DNA of 64,000 bases from an uncultured Fibrobacter sp. (lineage in GTDB: Bacteria; Fibrobacterota; Fibrobacteria; Fibrobacterales; Fibrobacteraceae), in NCBI RefSeq assembly GCF_900316465.1, contig NZ_ONDD01000016.1, positions 8,358 to 72,357 on the forward strand, read 5' to 3'. Numbering within the stretch: the stretch's first letter is position 1; each line of letters opens with the position of its first letter. A model generated the notes under the pieces. It did no database searches and had not been told where the DNA came from. It saw nothing but the letters and a program-made list of their open reading frames with translations. A program made the position numbers and the translations under genes. Positions 7,559-15,588 of the stretch are shown here, piece by piece.

Positions 7559-7590
7559 AGAATTGGCATTTATTGCCAATTCTTTTTTTA
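7559..7590 (+). terminator. Strong intrinsic terminator (plus strand)
   Basis: Perfect 10-bp stem AGAATTGGCA/TGCCAATTCT with loop TTTAT (7559-7583), followed by seven T's. It works only for plus-strand transcripts, that is, the 27-residue frame or read-through from the SGNH gene. Confidence 0.8.
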
Positions 7591-7600
7591 TTACAAGCAA

Positions 7601-8578
7601 CTAGTAGTTGATTGCGATGTAGAGGCTACCGGCACCGAAGCGACGGTCAAAGCTTTCAAAGCCATCCCACAGGGCATCCCATGCGAGGCCGACTTCGAGC
7701 TGAATGGCGGAATTGCGGAAGAAGATGACGCCGAGTTCTGCACCGGTGGCAAGACCGATTGCAAAGCTTTCATTTCCTTCGTCATAATGCTCATCGAACT
7801 GGACGCCAAGACCCACGCCTGCGCCCAAGAACGGAGTGACGGTTCCTGTGCTCGGGAAGAAACGGCCACCAATCAAGAATACCTCATGCAACTGCCAAGC
7901 GTCGCCGAAAGACATGTTCATGTTGTCCACGATGGTGATGGCGGCCTGCGGAATCACTTCGAAAATACGGGCGTAGTGGAATACGAAAGCCTGTTCCCAA
8001 GAACGTTTGACATGCAATCCCGTATAATGATGTTCGTAGTTGTGCCACATGGCGGCACCCAAACCATAGCTCACGTAGTTGCGGGTGGGGCGCTTGTGGG
8101 CAAAGTTGTCGTTCGGGTCGCCGTCGTTACGGTCGGCAGGCACGAGCACGATGACTTCGGGTTCCGAGCGGCTTGCCGTAGAGGCGTAATTGTCTTCGGC
8201 AGGAGCAGCAGGAGCGGCACTTACGTTATCGTCTTCAACGTTGGCAAGCGCACTCTTGACAGCCCCTTCAATGGCCACGTCGAGGTCGTCTACAGAGCCG
8301 GCCTTCTGTTTGCCGCTACCGACAACGGTACCGTCTTTGACCTGTTCGCAAACCACCACGAAGGTAGAGCCCATGGTCATCACGTTAGTGCGCAGCTGAA
8401 TTTCGGCGCTGCCATCGACCGGGGTGTTGCCCGTCTGGCTCACGGAGGCGCGCACAATGGACTGCACCATGTTCGGAGCGTCGGGCGCAAATTCAGCACC
8501 TTCGGGGGCAAGGACTTGAACGTTTGCGGCAAGCGAGAACGCTGCCAGAGAAAGGATAGCGGAGAAAATCTTTTTCAT
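7601..8578 (-). CDS. Secreted protein with C-terminal outer-membrane beta-barrel
   Basis: 325 residues with a signal peptide (MKKIFSAILSLAAFSLA). Residues about 20-115 form a soluble domain (VQVLAPEG..., VNGDTVVGSGKQKAG-like strands, DLDVAIEGAVKSALANV) resembling periplasmic domains that assess paralogous outer-membrane proteins. An Ala/Pro-rich linker follows (about 120-135). The last 180 residues look like a barrel: YVSYGLGAAMWHNY, HEVFLIGGRFFP, PFLGAGVGLGVQF, FAIGLATGAELGVIFF, IQLEVGLAWDALW and a final aromatic strand SLYIAINY. Function unknown; probably an envelope structural or sensing protein. TATCTT (8585-8590) lies exactly 6 nt before ATG with no strong ribosome site. Confidence 0.7.
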   Translation of the reverse strand: MKKIFSAILSLAAFSLAANVQVLAPEGAEFAPDAPNMVQSIVRASVSQTGNTPVDGSAEIQLRTNVMTMGSTFVVVCEQVKDGTVVGSGKQKAGSVDDLDVAIEGAVKSALANVEDDNVSAAPAAPAEDNYASTASRSEPEVIVLVPADRNDGDPNDNFAHKRPTRNYVSYGLGAAMWHNYEHHYTGLHVKRSWEQAFVFHYARIFEVIPQAAITIVDNMNMSFGDAWQLHEVFLIGGRFFPSTGTVTPFLGAGVGLGVQFDEHYDEGNESFAIGLATGAELGVIFFRNSAIQLEVGLAWDALWDGFESFDRRFGAGSLYIAINY

Positions 8579-8584
8579 GCCATA

Positions 8585-8640
8585 AAGATAATAAAAGAAT
8601 TGCTAAATTCAAGCTAAGACGAATCATTAATCATTATCTA
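8585..8640. promoter_or_regulatory. Divergent, apparently leaderless promoter pair
   Basis: Minus strand: TTGAAT (8607-8612), 16 nt, TATCTT (8585-8590), 6 nt, ATG 8578. Plus strand: TATCTA (8635-8640), 7 nt, ATG 8648. Both messages would begin at or next to their start codons, leaving only about 45 bp between the two -10 boxes. Confidence 0.4.
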
Positions 8641-8647
8641 CAAGTCT

Positions 8648-10240
8648 ATGAATAAAGCCGCTATTATCGTTGCCGTTTCGATGCTTTTGAGCCGCGTGCT
8701 CGGAATTTTCCGCGAAATGCTTTTGGCGCATGCCGCGGGCGTGTCGCTCGAAAAGAACGCGCTTGACCTTGCCTTCATGATTCCGGATATTTTGAATCAC
8801 GTGGTGAGCACCGGATTTTTGTCTATCATCTTTATCCCGATTTTTACGGGCTACAAGGTGGCCGGCGACGAGAAGGGCGGTTGGAAGTTCTTTAGCAATG
8901 TGCTGAATACTTTCGGAATTGCACTCTTGATTTTGGTGGTGCCCGCGTTTATTTGGATGAAGGAGCTTTTGCAGCTCTTGACGGTCGAGGGTGCCACGCC
9001 GGAACTTATCGAGCGCGCCGCTTACTATGGCCGCATTATTTTGCCGGGACAGGTTTTCATTTTTGTCGGAAGTATTTTGGTCGCGGTGCAGCATACCCGC
9101 AAGCAGTTCTTGATTCCGTCGCTGACGGGCCTGATTTACAACGTGGCGATTGTGGGCGGCGGCGCTTTGGGAATCGCGCTCGAGAAGTTCACCGGCACGG
9201 AATACGGCCTGGAAGGTTTTGCTTGGGGCGTGCCGGTTGGCGCCTTTATTGGATTCTTTGCTTTGCAGATTTTTGGCGCCCGGCGTGGCGGCGTGCATTA
9301 CGAGCTCTTGGTGCAGCCGACTCACCCCGATATCGTTCGCTACTTCAAGATGATGCTCCCGATGTCGCTTGGTGTGGGATCCATGTTCGGTCTTGAATTT
9401 ATTATCAGAAGCTTTGGCGCGAACTTTGGCACGGGCGGTATTTCGAGCTTGAATTACGCTTACCGCGTGATGTACACGCTGGTGGCCGTCTTTGGATTTT
9501 CTGTTTCTGTCACGAGCTACCCGGACATGGCCCGCCTTGTTAAAGAAGGCGATTTCGGTCAGCTGAATCGCAAGATTTGGAAGAGCCTTTCCCGCATGTT
9601 CTGCATCTTGATTCCGGCGGTGGTTGCCGTGTGGGCGCTCAGCTTCCCCGCGGTGCGAATCCTGTTTGAACGCGGTGCCTTCCAGCGCGAAACGACCGAG
9701 GCGATTTCTGAAATTCTGCGCTGGTATTTGCCGGTGAGCCTCGGTCTTTGCCTGCAGGCGGTTTTGGTTCGCAGTTTTTATGCCTGCGAACGTATGTGGG
9801 TGCCGACGCTTTTGAATACGGGCATTTTTGCCGCGACGATTCCCGCCTACATTCTGCTGGGCGCGCCCGAGGTGGGACTCGGCATCAAGAGCGTGCCGAT
9901 TATCGGCGCCACCGGTGCCTTGCTGCAAGTGATTTCGATGATCTTCATGTGGGCAAAAAAGAACGGCACCGACGGCATGAAAGAAGCTTTGCTGAATATG
10001 GCCCGCGCCCTGGTTGCCTTCGGCATCATGATTGCTGCCGCTGTCGGACTTGACCGCGTCTCGGGCGCATTCGTGCGCGAAGCAAACTTCGTCGTGCTCG
10101 TTGTATACGCCTGCGCTGCCGGCATTTTGCTCTTCACGCTCACGCTGATTATCCAGCGTTACCTCGGAAGCAAAGATGCCAAGGATATTCTCAACGAACT
10201 CCTCGGAAAAATAATGAGGAAGTTACATCTGGCGAGATAG
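8648..10240 (+). CDS. murJ: MurJ/MviN-family lipid II flippase
   Basis: 530 residues, mostly hydrophobic, matching the 14-helix MOP-superfamily flippase that moves lipid II across the inner membrane for peptidoglycan synthesis. The start MNKAAIIVAVSMLLSRVLGIFRE carries the two Arg residues (R16, R22) equivalent to the substrate-cavity Arg pair of TM1. Later blocks (GQVFIFVGSILVAVQHTRKQFLIPSLTGLIYN, ERGAFQRETTEAISEILRWYLP, VLVRSFYACERMWVPT) fit MurJ. Unusual: the segment after TM1, normally LRR-FAEGAF, reads LNHVVSTGFLS, so one conserved Arg is missing. It may still be the only flippase. No Shine-Dalgarno; TATCTA lies 7 nt before ATG. Confidence 0.9.
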   Translation: MNKAAIIVAVSMLLSRVLGIFREMLLAHAAGVSLEKNALDLAFMIPDILNHVVSTGFLSIIFIPIFTGYKVAGDEKGGWKFFSNVLNTFGIALLILVVPAFIWMKELLQLLTVEGATPELIERAAYYGRIILPGQVFIFVGSILVAVQHTRKQFLIPSLTGLIYNVAIVGGGALGIALEKFTGTEYGLEGFAWGVPVGAFIGFFALQIFGARRGGVHYELLVQPTHPDIVRYFKMMLPMSLGVGSMFGLEFIIRSFGANFGTGGISSLNYAYRVMYTLVAVFGFSVSVTSYPDMARLVKEGDFGQLNRKIWKSLSRMFCILIPAVVAVWALSFPAVRILFERGAFQRETTEAISEILRWYLPVSLGLCLQAVLVRSFYACERMWVPTLLNTGIFAATIPAYILLGAPEVGLGIKSVPIIGATGALLQVISMIFMWAKKNGTDGMKEALLNMARALVAFGIMIAAAVGLDRVSGAFVREANFVVLVVYACAAGILLFTLTLIIQRYLGSKDAKDILNELLGKIMRKLHLAR

Positions 10241-10244
10241 GAGA

Positions 10245-10262
10245 TGCCCGCCTGCGCGGGCA
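10245..10262. repeat. Dispersed palindrome CCCGC...GCGGG followed by ATGACA
   Basis: TGCCCGC (10245-10251) pairs with GCGGGCA (10256-10262) around CTGC. It shares its core and the trailing ATGACA with the element at 4850. It lies 5 bp after the murJ stop. Confidence 0.5.
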
Positions 10263-10273
10263 TGACATTTAAC

Positions 10274-10306
10274 AAAAAAAGTCCGTTGGAAAACCAACGG
10301 ACTCTT
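10274..10306. terminator. Bidirectional intrinsic terminator
   Basis: Stem AGTCCGTTGG/CCAACGGACT (10280-10289 and 10294-10303) with loop AAAA. A7 lies on the left (a U-run for the minus strand) and CTTTAAT on the right. It separates the convergent murJ and PDZ genes. Confidence 0.75.
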
Positions 10307-10325
10307 TAATCAAGGAATAACGGTC

Positions 10326-11150
10326 TTACTTCAAGACAGCATTCTTGCCGCTGACAGAGCCATTATGTTCGATGGTCACCATGTAGCGGCCGCTCGGCAC
10401 GTTTTCGGAATTCCACTTCAGGGAATTGAAACCGGCCTGGGCGTTTTCGCTCACAAGCTTTGCCACAACAACGCCGTCTGCGTTCATGATGGAGACAACA
10501 GCCTTGCCCGCCGACTTCAATTCAAAAGACACGGCAGCGCGGCTAATGCCCTTCAATTCAGCAGAAGAAGCCTTGCTCAGGTTTTGCGAAACTGTTTTCG
10601 GTGCAAATTCATCTGCACGATCCACATAGATGCCATTCAGAGACTTCTTGGCAACATTCTTTTCGGACTTGACCAAGGAACCGTTATCCAGAACGGCAAC
10701 CAGCTGCTTGCTGTTTTCGGCAGCGCTTGCATAGGTTTCGATTTCCTGTGCATTGAGCTCGGCCTTGTTATTGTACCAAGCCGAAACCTTATCGCCTTCC
10801 AGGTCCTTCACGGTAATCTGGGTGCGGCGCAATGTTGCAGAATAGGTTTCGCCACCGCTGACAAACGTCACTTCAAGCGGCTTGTTCTTTAAACCACGGA
10901 GTTTTTCCTTAGAATAGTCAATGGTCTTGCCAGCCAGCATTTCGCCGTCAACAGCAATAATGACATCGCCTACCTGCAGCTTGGAATCTGCAGCGGGAGT
11001 ACCCGGAATCACTTCAGCAATCTGAACGCCATCGCGGGTCTGATAAATGGTCACGCCAATACCACCGAAAGATTCGGAAGCAAGAAGCGGAGTTGCCGAC
11101 ACTGCTGCAACAAGAGCAAGCCCGGCCATTTTTGTTTTTAATGTTTTCAT
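10326..11150 (-). CDS. Secreted PDZ-domain protein with C-terminal sorting-like domain
   Basis: 274 residues. Signal peptide MKTLKTKMAGLALVAAVSATPLLA. PDZ domain at about 28-110 (GGIGVTIYQTRDGVQIAEVIPGTPAADSKLQVGDVIIAVDGE), the type that binds peptide C-termini in HtrA/Ctp proteases, but no protease domain follows. Middle region about 120-205 is unrecognised. The last 70 residues (AVVSIMNADGVVVAKLVSEN, NSLKWNSENVPSGRYMVTIEHNG, KNAVLK) look like a FlgD-Ig or type IX secretion A-type C-terminal domain. GAGGAA precedes ATG. Probable surface or periplasmic scaffold; the exact role is unknown. Confidence 0.8.
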   Translation of the reverse strand: MKTLKTKMAGLALVAAVSATPLLASESFGGIGVTIYQTRDGVQIAEVIPGTPAADSKLQVGDVIIAVDGEMLAGKTIDYSKEKLRGLKNKPLEVTFVSGGETYSATLRRTQITVKDLEGDKVSAWYNNKAELNAQEIETYASAAENSKQLVAVLDNGSLVKSEKNVAKKSLNGIYVDRADEFAPKTVSQNLSKASSAELKGISRAAVSFELKSAGKAVVSIMNADGVVVAKLVSENAQAGFNSLKWNSENVPSGRYMVTIEHNGSVSGKNAVLK

Positions 11151-11179
11151 TTTAAATTCCTCTTATGATTTGTTCACGC

Positions 11180-11785
11180 CTACTTGTCGTAGCAAAACTG
11201 CTGTTCGTCAATCGTATGTGCTGCGAGGCAGTAGCCGTCAAAACAACCGACCCTATTCCATCTAGAAGAAGGTCCATAATAGTTATAGCCAGAAACCCAG
11301 GCAGATGCCATAGCGCCATACCATTTACTGGTATCCTGTTCAGAAACTACGTTGTAATGGTTTCCGCCCAAAACGCCAGCCGACATCTTCACAGTTTCAG
11401 ACTTTTCACCAGAAAAGACGCGTACAGACAATTCCAACGAATCAGTGCCAATTTTGTCTTTTTCATCCAGAGCGCATCCAATGTAAATCCATCTCGGATA
11501 ATCCTCGGACACCAGGCAAGAATCCATTGATTCCTTTGAAAAAGATATATCTTCTATGCTTTCGCTTTCCGAAGACAGTCGGCAGAGAACCCTGCTAGAA
11601 ACTTCATTGCGTTCTACACAGACCTGTTTACCGCCTAAATAGAACTGTACGCTATCTACATCTGATGAGGTGATGAAATTCAATCTCAAAAAACGCTTCG
11701 AATCAAAGCACTCTGTTTCTTCTTCATAACAAGAAGTCATGACGAAAGTGATCAATACCAAAAGTAAATTGACGACTCGAAGCAT
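11180..11785 (-). CDS. Small Cys-rich lipoprotein, function unknown
   Basis: 201 residues. N-terminus MLRVVNLLLVLITFVMTSC is a lipoprotein signal with lipid-anchor Cys19. The mature part has several further Cys (CFD, QVCVE, LCRL, SCLV, IGCAL, VGCFDGYCLAA, QFCYDK), suggesting disulphides outside the cytoplasm. No enzyme motif seen. AAGGAGA lies before ATG. It stands 12 bp downstream of the large papain-like gene on the same strand, so the two are likely cotranscribed and it may be a partner or anchor for that protein. Confidence 0.65.
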   Translation of the reverse strand: MLRVVNLLLVLITFVMTSCYEEETECFDSKRFLRLNFITSSDVDSVQFYLGGKQVCVERNEVSSRVLCRLSSESESIEDISFSKESMDSCLVSEDYPRWIYIGCALDEKDKIGTDSLELSVRVFSGEKSETVKMSAGVLGGNHYNVVSEQDTSKWYGAMASAWVSGYNYYGPSSRWNRVGCFDGYCLAAHTIDEQQFCYDK

Positions 11786-11797
11786 TTTTTGTTCTCC

Positions 11798-14700
11798 TTA
11801 TAACAGTTTCAAAATATAGTTAGAAATTCCCTTGTTAGCGACAACGGTATTCGTTTCGTTTTCGAAGGGCACCCACACGATCTTGGTCTGCTGATGAACA
11901 ACGATGCTCTTAGCATACACAGCACCGTAGAAGTTCTTACCAGACTGGCCAATAATCACGTCTGCATTCGGTGCGATAATTGTACCAGCAAAGTCAGACT
12001 GGATATACACAGGTTCAGTACCGTAGTAGTACACTGCAATACGCTTGGCTGCATCAGCCATGTTTCCAACGAGCGTACCGTTCCACTGGAATTCGTTACC
12101 CACATGCATGATATAGCTGCCAGTAGTCGGTGCATACACCGTAGCGTTCTTGCGGAACTTCACCGAGCCAATGACCACCTGACCATTCGTGTTGAAACGG
12201 AGTTCAGAGCCGGAATTGAAGATGAAACTGGTATTACCCGTAAGACCGAAAATTCCAGAATAGACAGTCGTGCCGGCATCAATAACGCTCTGGCTAGTAA
12301 TGGTCCAATCAGCATTATGAAGAACAGCGTTATCAAGAATGGGGCTAAATGCTGCAGTATAGGCATCTGCCTGCGTCGAATTTTCGACCACGGTTCCGGT
12401 AATGCGTACCGTACCGCTCTGGCGTACCACAGAACCAGCCGTTTCAATAGAGCCGTGAACATAAGACCTGTCGCGCAGAAGCACCGACTTTGCAGAATAG
12501 ATATTACCTGCAGCAGCGTTAACGCCAAGTCTTACGCCATAGGAACCACTGTAATCCGTTCCGTAAGAGGCAATGGGGCAGAATACTGTTGTATCCAGCA
12601 AAGTCACGCAAGAAGATCTGTCGTTGAGCAACAAGTCTTCCTTAGCGAGCAAGGCAACACCGAGGTTCTTGCACTGCGGAGCCACATTACGAGGATACTT
12701 AGCCGCATCGAAGCGTTCGCAGTTACGGGCACCGGCAACATAAGCTTCTTCCTGGAAGTCGCAGAAGCCGTCGCCATCAGCATCAATCTTCAAAGCCGGA
12801 TACAGTTCAGTCGTGTAGCCAGCAACTTCGCATGCCTTAGCATCGTACAATTCCTGGTAATCGCTAATGCCATCGCCATCCGTATCTTCGCTCACTGCGC
12901 TGGTACCAAAGCGAGTCGTTTCATCGAAGTCAACAATACCATCATTATCAGCATCAGTAAAGACTGTCGAACGTGCGCTACGACCCTTAGCATACAGAGG
13001 CGGAATGTAGTAACTGAAGAACAAATCTCCGCTAATGCTCGAACCTGCAATCTTGTCAATCAAGTGGGCAATACCGCTTCCGATAAGCTTCACAATGACA
13101 TCCGTTCCCAAGAATGCAATGTTGCAATAGTATCTCCATTCGCTACCACCCATATTGTCCGTATTCAACAGGTGAATATAGACCTTACCATCCATCTTGA
13201 TCTTATAGCCATTAATCACCATGGAATGGGCGCCTTCATTACCGGCGTTCAGCTGGGACACACCGATGATATTACCAGATTCAAGTGTTGCGATAAGGGT
13301 ATGGAGCAACGGAGAGCCAACCGACCAACCGCTAACCGACGGAAGGATACCGGCACCGGCATAAGAATTCAAAAGCGATGTATAAGTAATCTGGTCCCAC
13401 ACGCCAAGGTCGAGAGCGAAATTCACGGCCTGCATGGTTTCAATAGGACCACCGCCGTCAACATTCGTCAACTTGCCGCGTACGGCATACATGATTTCGT
13501 CTTCAGAAACGCTACCGCCCTTGGCATGGTTAATCATCTGGGCCATGGTAAGCCAGCAACGGTTGGTCACTGCATAATTCTTCGAGCCGTTATAATCGCG
13601 CTTGGGGAACACCTTGTCCCAGTTAGCATAATTATAGCCGTTCTTCCAGCTTTCAGCCAGCATTCTGGTATCCTTCATCGCGCAGAATACGCTATTGCCA
13701 AAGCAGGCGTTCTTCATGTATTCGCTCTTATCTGCCGGGAATGCCGTGTAGACATACTGAGACTGAATCGAATACTGCAACCACGTCATGTTCTTTGCAA
13801 TAGAAATCTCTTTCTTGCGAATTTCCACATCACCCGTGAAGATCTGAATCACACCGAACGGGTTCAAACGCTGTACAAAGGAATCATAAATATTGCTGAA
13901 AAGGTTGCCGCCATAAACGACCGTATAGACAACCGGGGCCACGTACTTTGTTACCCTCTTCACGGTCTTCTTGGCCCACTTCTTCAACTTCTTGAAGAAG
14001 CCACGCTTCAACATACGAGTGTTGGATCTCGTGACAATCGGAGCAGCTTCATCGCCAGCGACAGAGAAGTATTCTTCATCTTCGTCATCTTCGTCCATGG
14101 CAACTTCAATGAGGGGTTCTGCAAACCACACATAGTCACCGGACGGGAGAGTCGGAATCCTTACAGCGGTCTGCATGGTGAATGCGCTGTAAACCGTATC
14201 GGTAAAGATCACGGAGTCACCCACGATGGAATCCTTGATCACCAACAGGCGATACCATTCCACGCCTTCGACGGCACTCCATTCGAGAGTCAGCGAATCA
14301 ATATCGTCTTCGCTGTACTGCATCAGAGCCGGCGACAGAATGACCGGAACTTCGTTATCGCCCGGTTCTTCCCATGCGCGGTAGAATTTCCAGTTGCCGA
14401 TAACACGTGCATCCAGGTACTTGCCTTCTGCATCCGTGTTCAGAGCGAGGCGCTGATCGTCAGCAAGGCCCTGGTTGAATCCCATGTCAAAGTCAGCCTT
14501 GACGAAGGATTCTTCGGATTCCCAGAGGCTATTTGCCACGGCAGCCGTTGCATTGTTCGGAGTCCAGCCGTATGCGAAGTAGGCAAGGAGCTTTCCGTCA
14601 CATTCGGCGTAAAGTTCGCCCTTGTGCGTTGTAGGATCCTGCGTCTGGAAAGCGCCGCTCCAAATCTTTTGATTGAACGAATCCGTCACGGCATCGTTCA

Positions 14701-15310
14701 GATTCACCGTTGCCGTCTGTCCATTTGCATTACGAATAACAATAGAAGAGGCATCGTTGCTCAAGCGCTGCAAAACCTGCAACGACACGGAATCGTTTTT
14801 GACCTGGACGAATTGGACCACAGGGCAACCAGTCTTTTTGCCCGCGTCCAACAGAATGGGCTGGCCGTTGGAATAAACACTTACATTATTTGCCAAGGCA
14901 AAAGTGTTCGACTGCGGCTGAGACGGGTCATCAGACTTGGTCCACGTTACCCAATCGTTACCATGCAGGCCAATCGAATAGCCAGAAATGCCGCCGAGGG
15001 TATCGCCCGGATACAGCGTCAGGTCCGGGAAATAAATAACGAGTGTAGCATGGTCGGCGCTTTCAAACGTCCAGTTTGCCATACCACCCGGGAGATAATA
15101 CGGTTCAGGCGGAGCAATTTCGGAGGTATCCTGGACCACATTGTAACGCAATTCAACGTTACGCAGCGTGTCTTCGGAGTTATTCTCCACCCTAAACCTT
15201 AACACGGTTTGATTTGTTTGTGAATACTGCTCGTCTAGCGTATAGACAGAAGCAGCGAATGCAGAGGTAGCCATGGCACACGCCATGACCATTTTACGAA
15301 AATGGTTCAT
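11798..15310 (-). CDS. Large secreted papain-like (C39/C70-type) putative peptidase with CBM-like and calcium-repeat regions
   Basis: 1170 residues. Signal peptide about 1-20 (MNHFRKMVMACAMATSAFAA). Residues about 22-150 resemble a CBM3-like beta sandwich (LRFRVENNSEDTLRNVELRYNV, LYPGDTLGGISGYSIGLHGNDWVTWTKSDD). A basic stretch lies near 450 (FFKKLKKWAKKTVKRVTKY). A papain-fold candidate follows: NRCWLTMAQMINHAKGG (Cys about 585), GAHSMVINGYK (His about 696) and LLNTDN (Asn about 716). TSP3/EF-hand-like calcium repeats lie at about 780-870 (DADNDGIVDFDE, DTDGDGISDYQE, DADGDGFCDFQEE). The last 270 residues are beta-rich (TGTVVENS, SGSELRFNTNGQVVIGS, AGTIIAPNADVIIGQ), like ice-binding or polymer-forming surface domains. 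Likely a cell-surface enzyme or adhesin. Cys-His-Asn order supports a peptidase, but activity is inference. AAGGAG precedes ATG. Confidence 0.7.
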   Translation of the reverse strand: MNHFRKMVMACAMATSAFAASVYTLDEQYSQTNQTVLRFRVENNSEDTLRNVELRYNVVQDTSEIAPPEPYYLPGGMANWTFESADHATLVIYFPDLTLYPGDTLGGISGYSIGLHGNDWVTWTKSDDPSQPQSNTFALANNVSVYSNGQPILLDAGKKTGCPVVQFVQVKNDSVSLQVLQRLSNDASSIVIRNANGQTATVNLNDAVTDSFNQKIWSGAFQTQDPTTHKGELYAECDGKLLAYFAYGWTPNNATAAVANSLWESEESFVKADFDMGFNQGLADDQRLALNTDAEGKYLDARVIGNWKFYRAWEEPGDNEVPVILSPALMQYSEDDIDSLTLEWSAVEGVEWYRLLVIKDSIVGDSVIFTDTVYSAFTMQTAVRIPTLPSGDYVWFAEPLIEVAMDEDDEDEEYFSVAGDEAAPIVTRSNTRMLKRGFFKKLKKWAKKTVKRVTKYVAPVVYTVVYGGNLFSNIYDSFVQRLNPFGVIQIFTGDVEIRKKEISIAKNMTWLQYSIQSQYVYTAFPADKSEYMKNACFGNSVFCAMKDTRMLAESWKNGYNYANWDKVFPKRDYNGSKNYAVTNRCWLTMAQMINHAKGGSVSEDEIMYAVRGKLTNVDGGGPIETMQAVNFALDLGVWDQITYTSLLNSYAGAGILPSVSGWSVGSPLLHTLIATLESGNIIGVSQLNAGNEGAHSMVINGYKIKMDGKVYIHLLNTDNMGGSEWRYYCNIAFLGTDVIVKLIGSGIAHLIDKIAGSSISGDLFFSYYIPPLYAKGRSARSTVFTDADNDGIVDFDETTRFGTSAVSEDTDGDGISDYQELYDAKACEVAGYTTELYPALKIDADGDGFCDFQEEAYVAGARNCERFDAAKYPRNVAPQCKNLGVALLAKEDLLLNDRSSCVTLLDTTVFCPIASYGTDYSGSYGVRLGVNAAAGNIYSAKSVLLRDRSYVHGSIETAGSVVRQSGTVRITGTVVENSTQADAYTAAFSPILDNAVLHNADWTITSQSVIDAGTTVYSGIFGLTGNTSFIFNSGSELRFNTNGQVVIGSVKFRKNATVYAPTTGSYIMHVGNEFQWNGTLVGNMADAAKRIAVYYYGTEPVYIQSDFAGTIIAPNADVIIGQSGKNFYGAVYAKSIVVHQQTKIVWVPFENETNTVVANKGISNYILKLL

Positions 15311-15529
15311 TCGTTCTCCTTATGTAGTGTAACCTGGCGCGAAAAGTAGTTTATTTACTTAAAAAAAACAAGACAAAATAACGTATTTCTAACAAAATAA
15401 AATTTGATGATATGATGCTATTTAGACAAGTAATATCGCGTATATACACGACGTCACACATTGGAAAATTTCAAAAAATTTTTCCATTTTTTCAAATGTA
15501 TTACAAACAACATATAAAGTATTGAGACA

Positions 15530-15560
15530 AAAAAAATGTCCGCTTTCGCGGACATTCCTT
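15530..15560 (-). terminator. Intrinsic terminator of the phosphohexomutase gene
   Basis: Stem ATGTCCGC/GCGGACAT (15536-15543 and 15548-15555), loop TTTC, with a long A-run on the left that is the U-run of the minus-strand transcript. The adjacent 15311-15529 stretch, upstream of the 1170-residue gene, is very AT-rich; nothing else was recognised in it. Confidence 0.75.
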
Positions 15561-15588
15561 AAAGAGATTCGCAAAGTGAATTTCGCAA

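Noticed and set aside
11894..15202. A 1102-codon open frame on the plus strand inside the 1170-residue gene
   Set aside because: It is antisense to a gene with signal peptide, ribosome site and recognisable domains. Its translation has no domain logic and is rich in His, Arg and Ile; it arises from the codon bias of the real gene.
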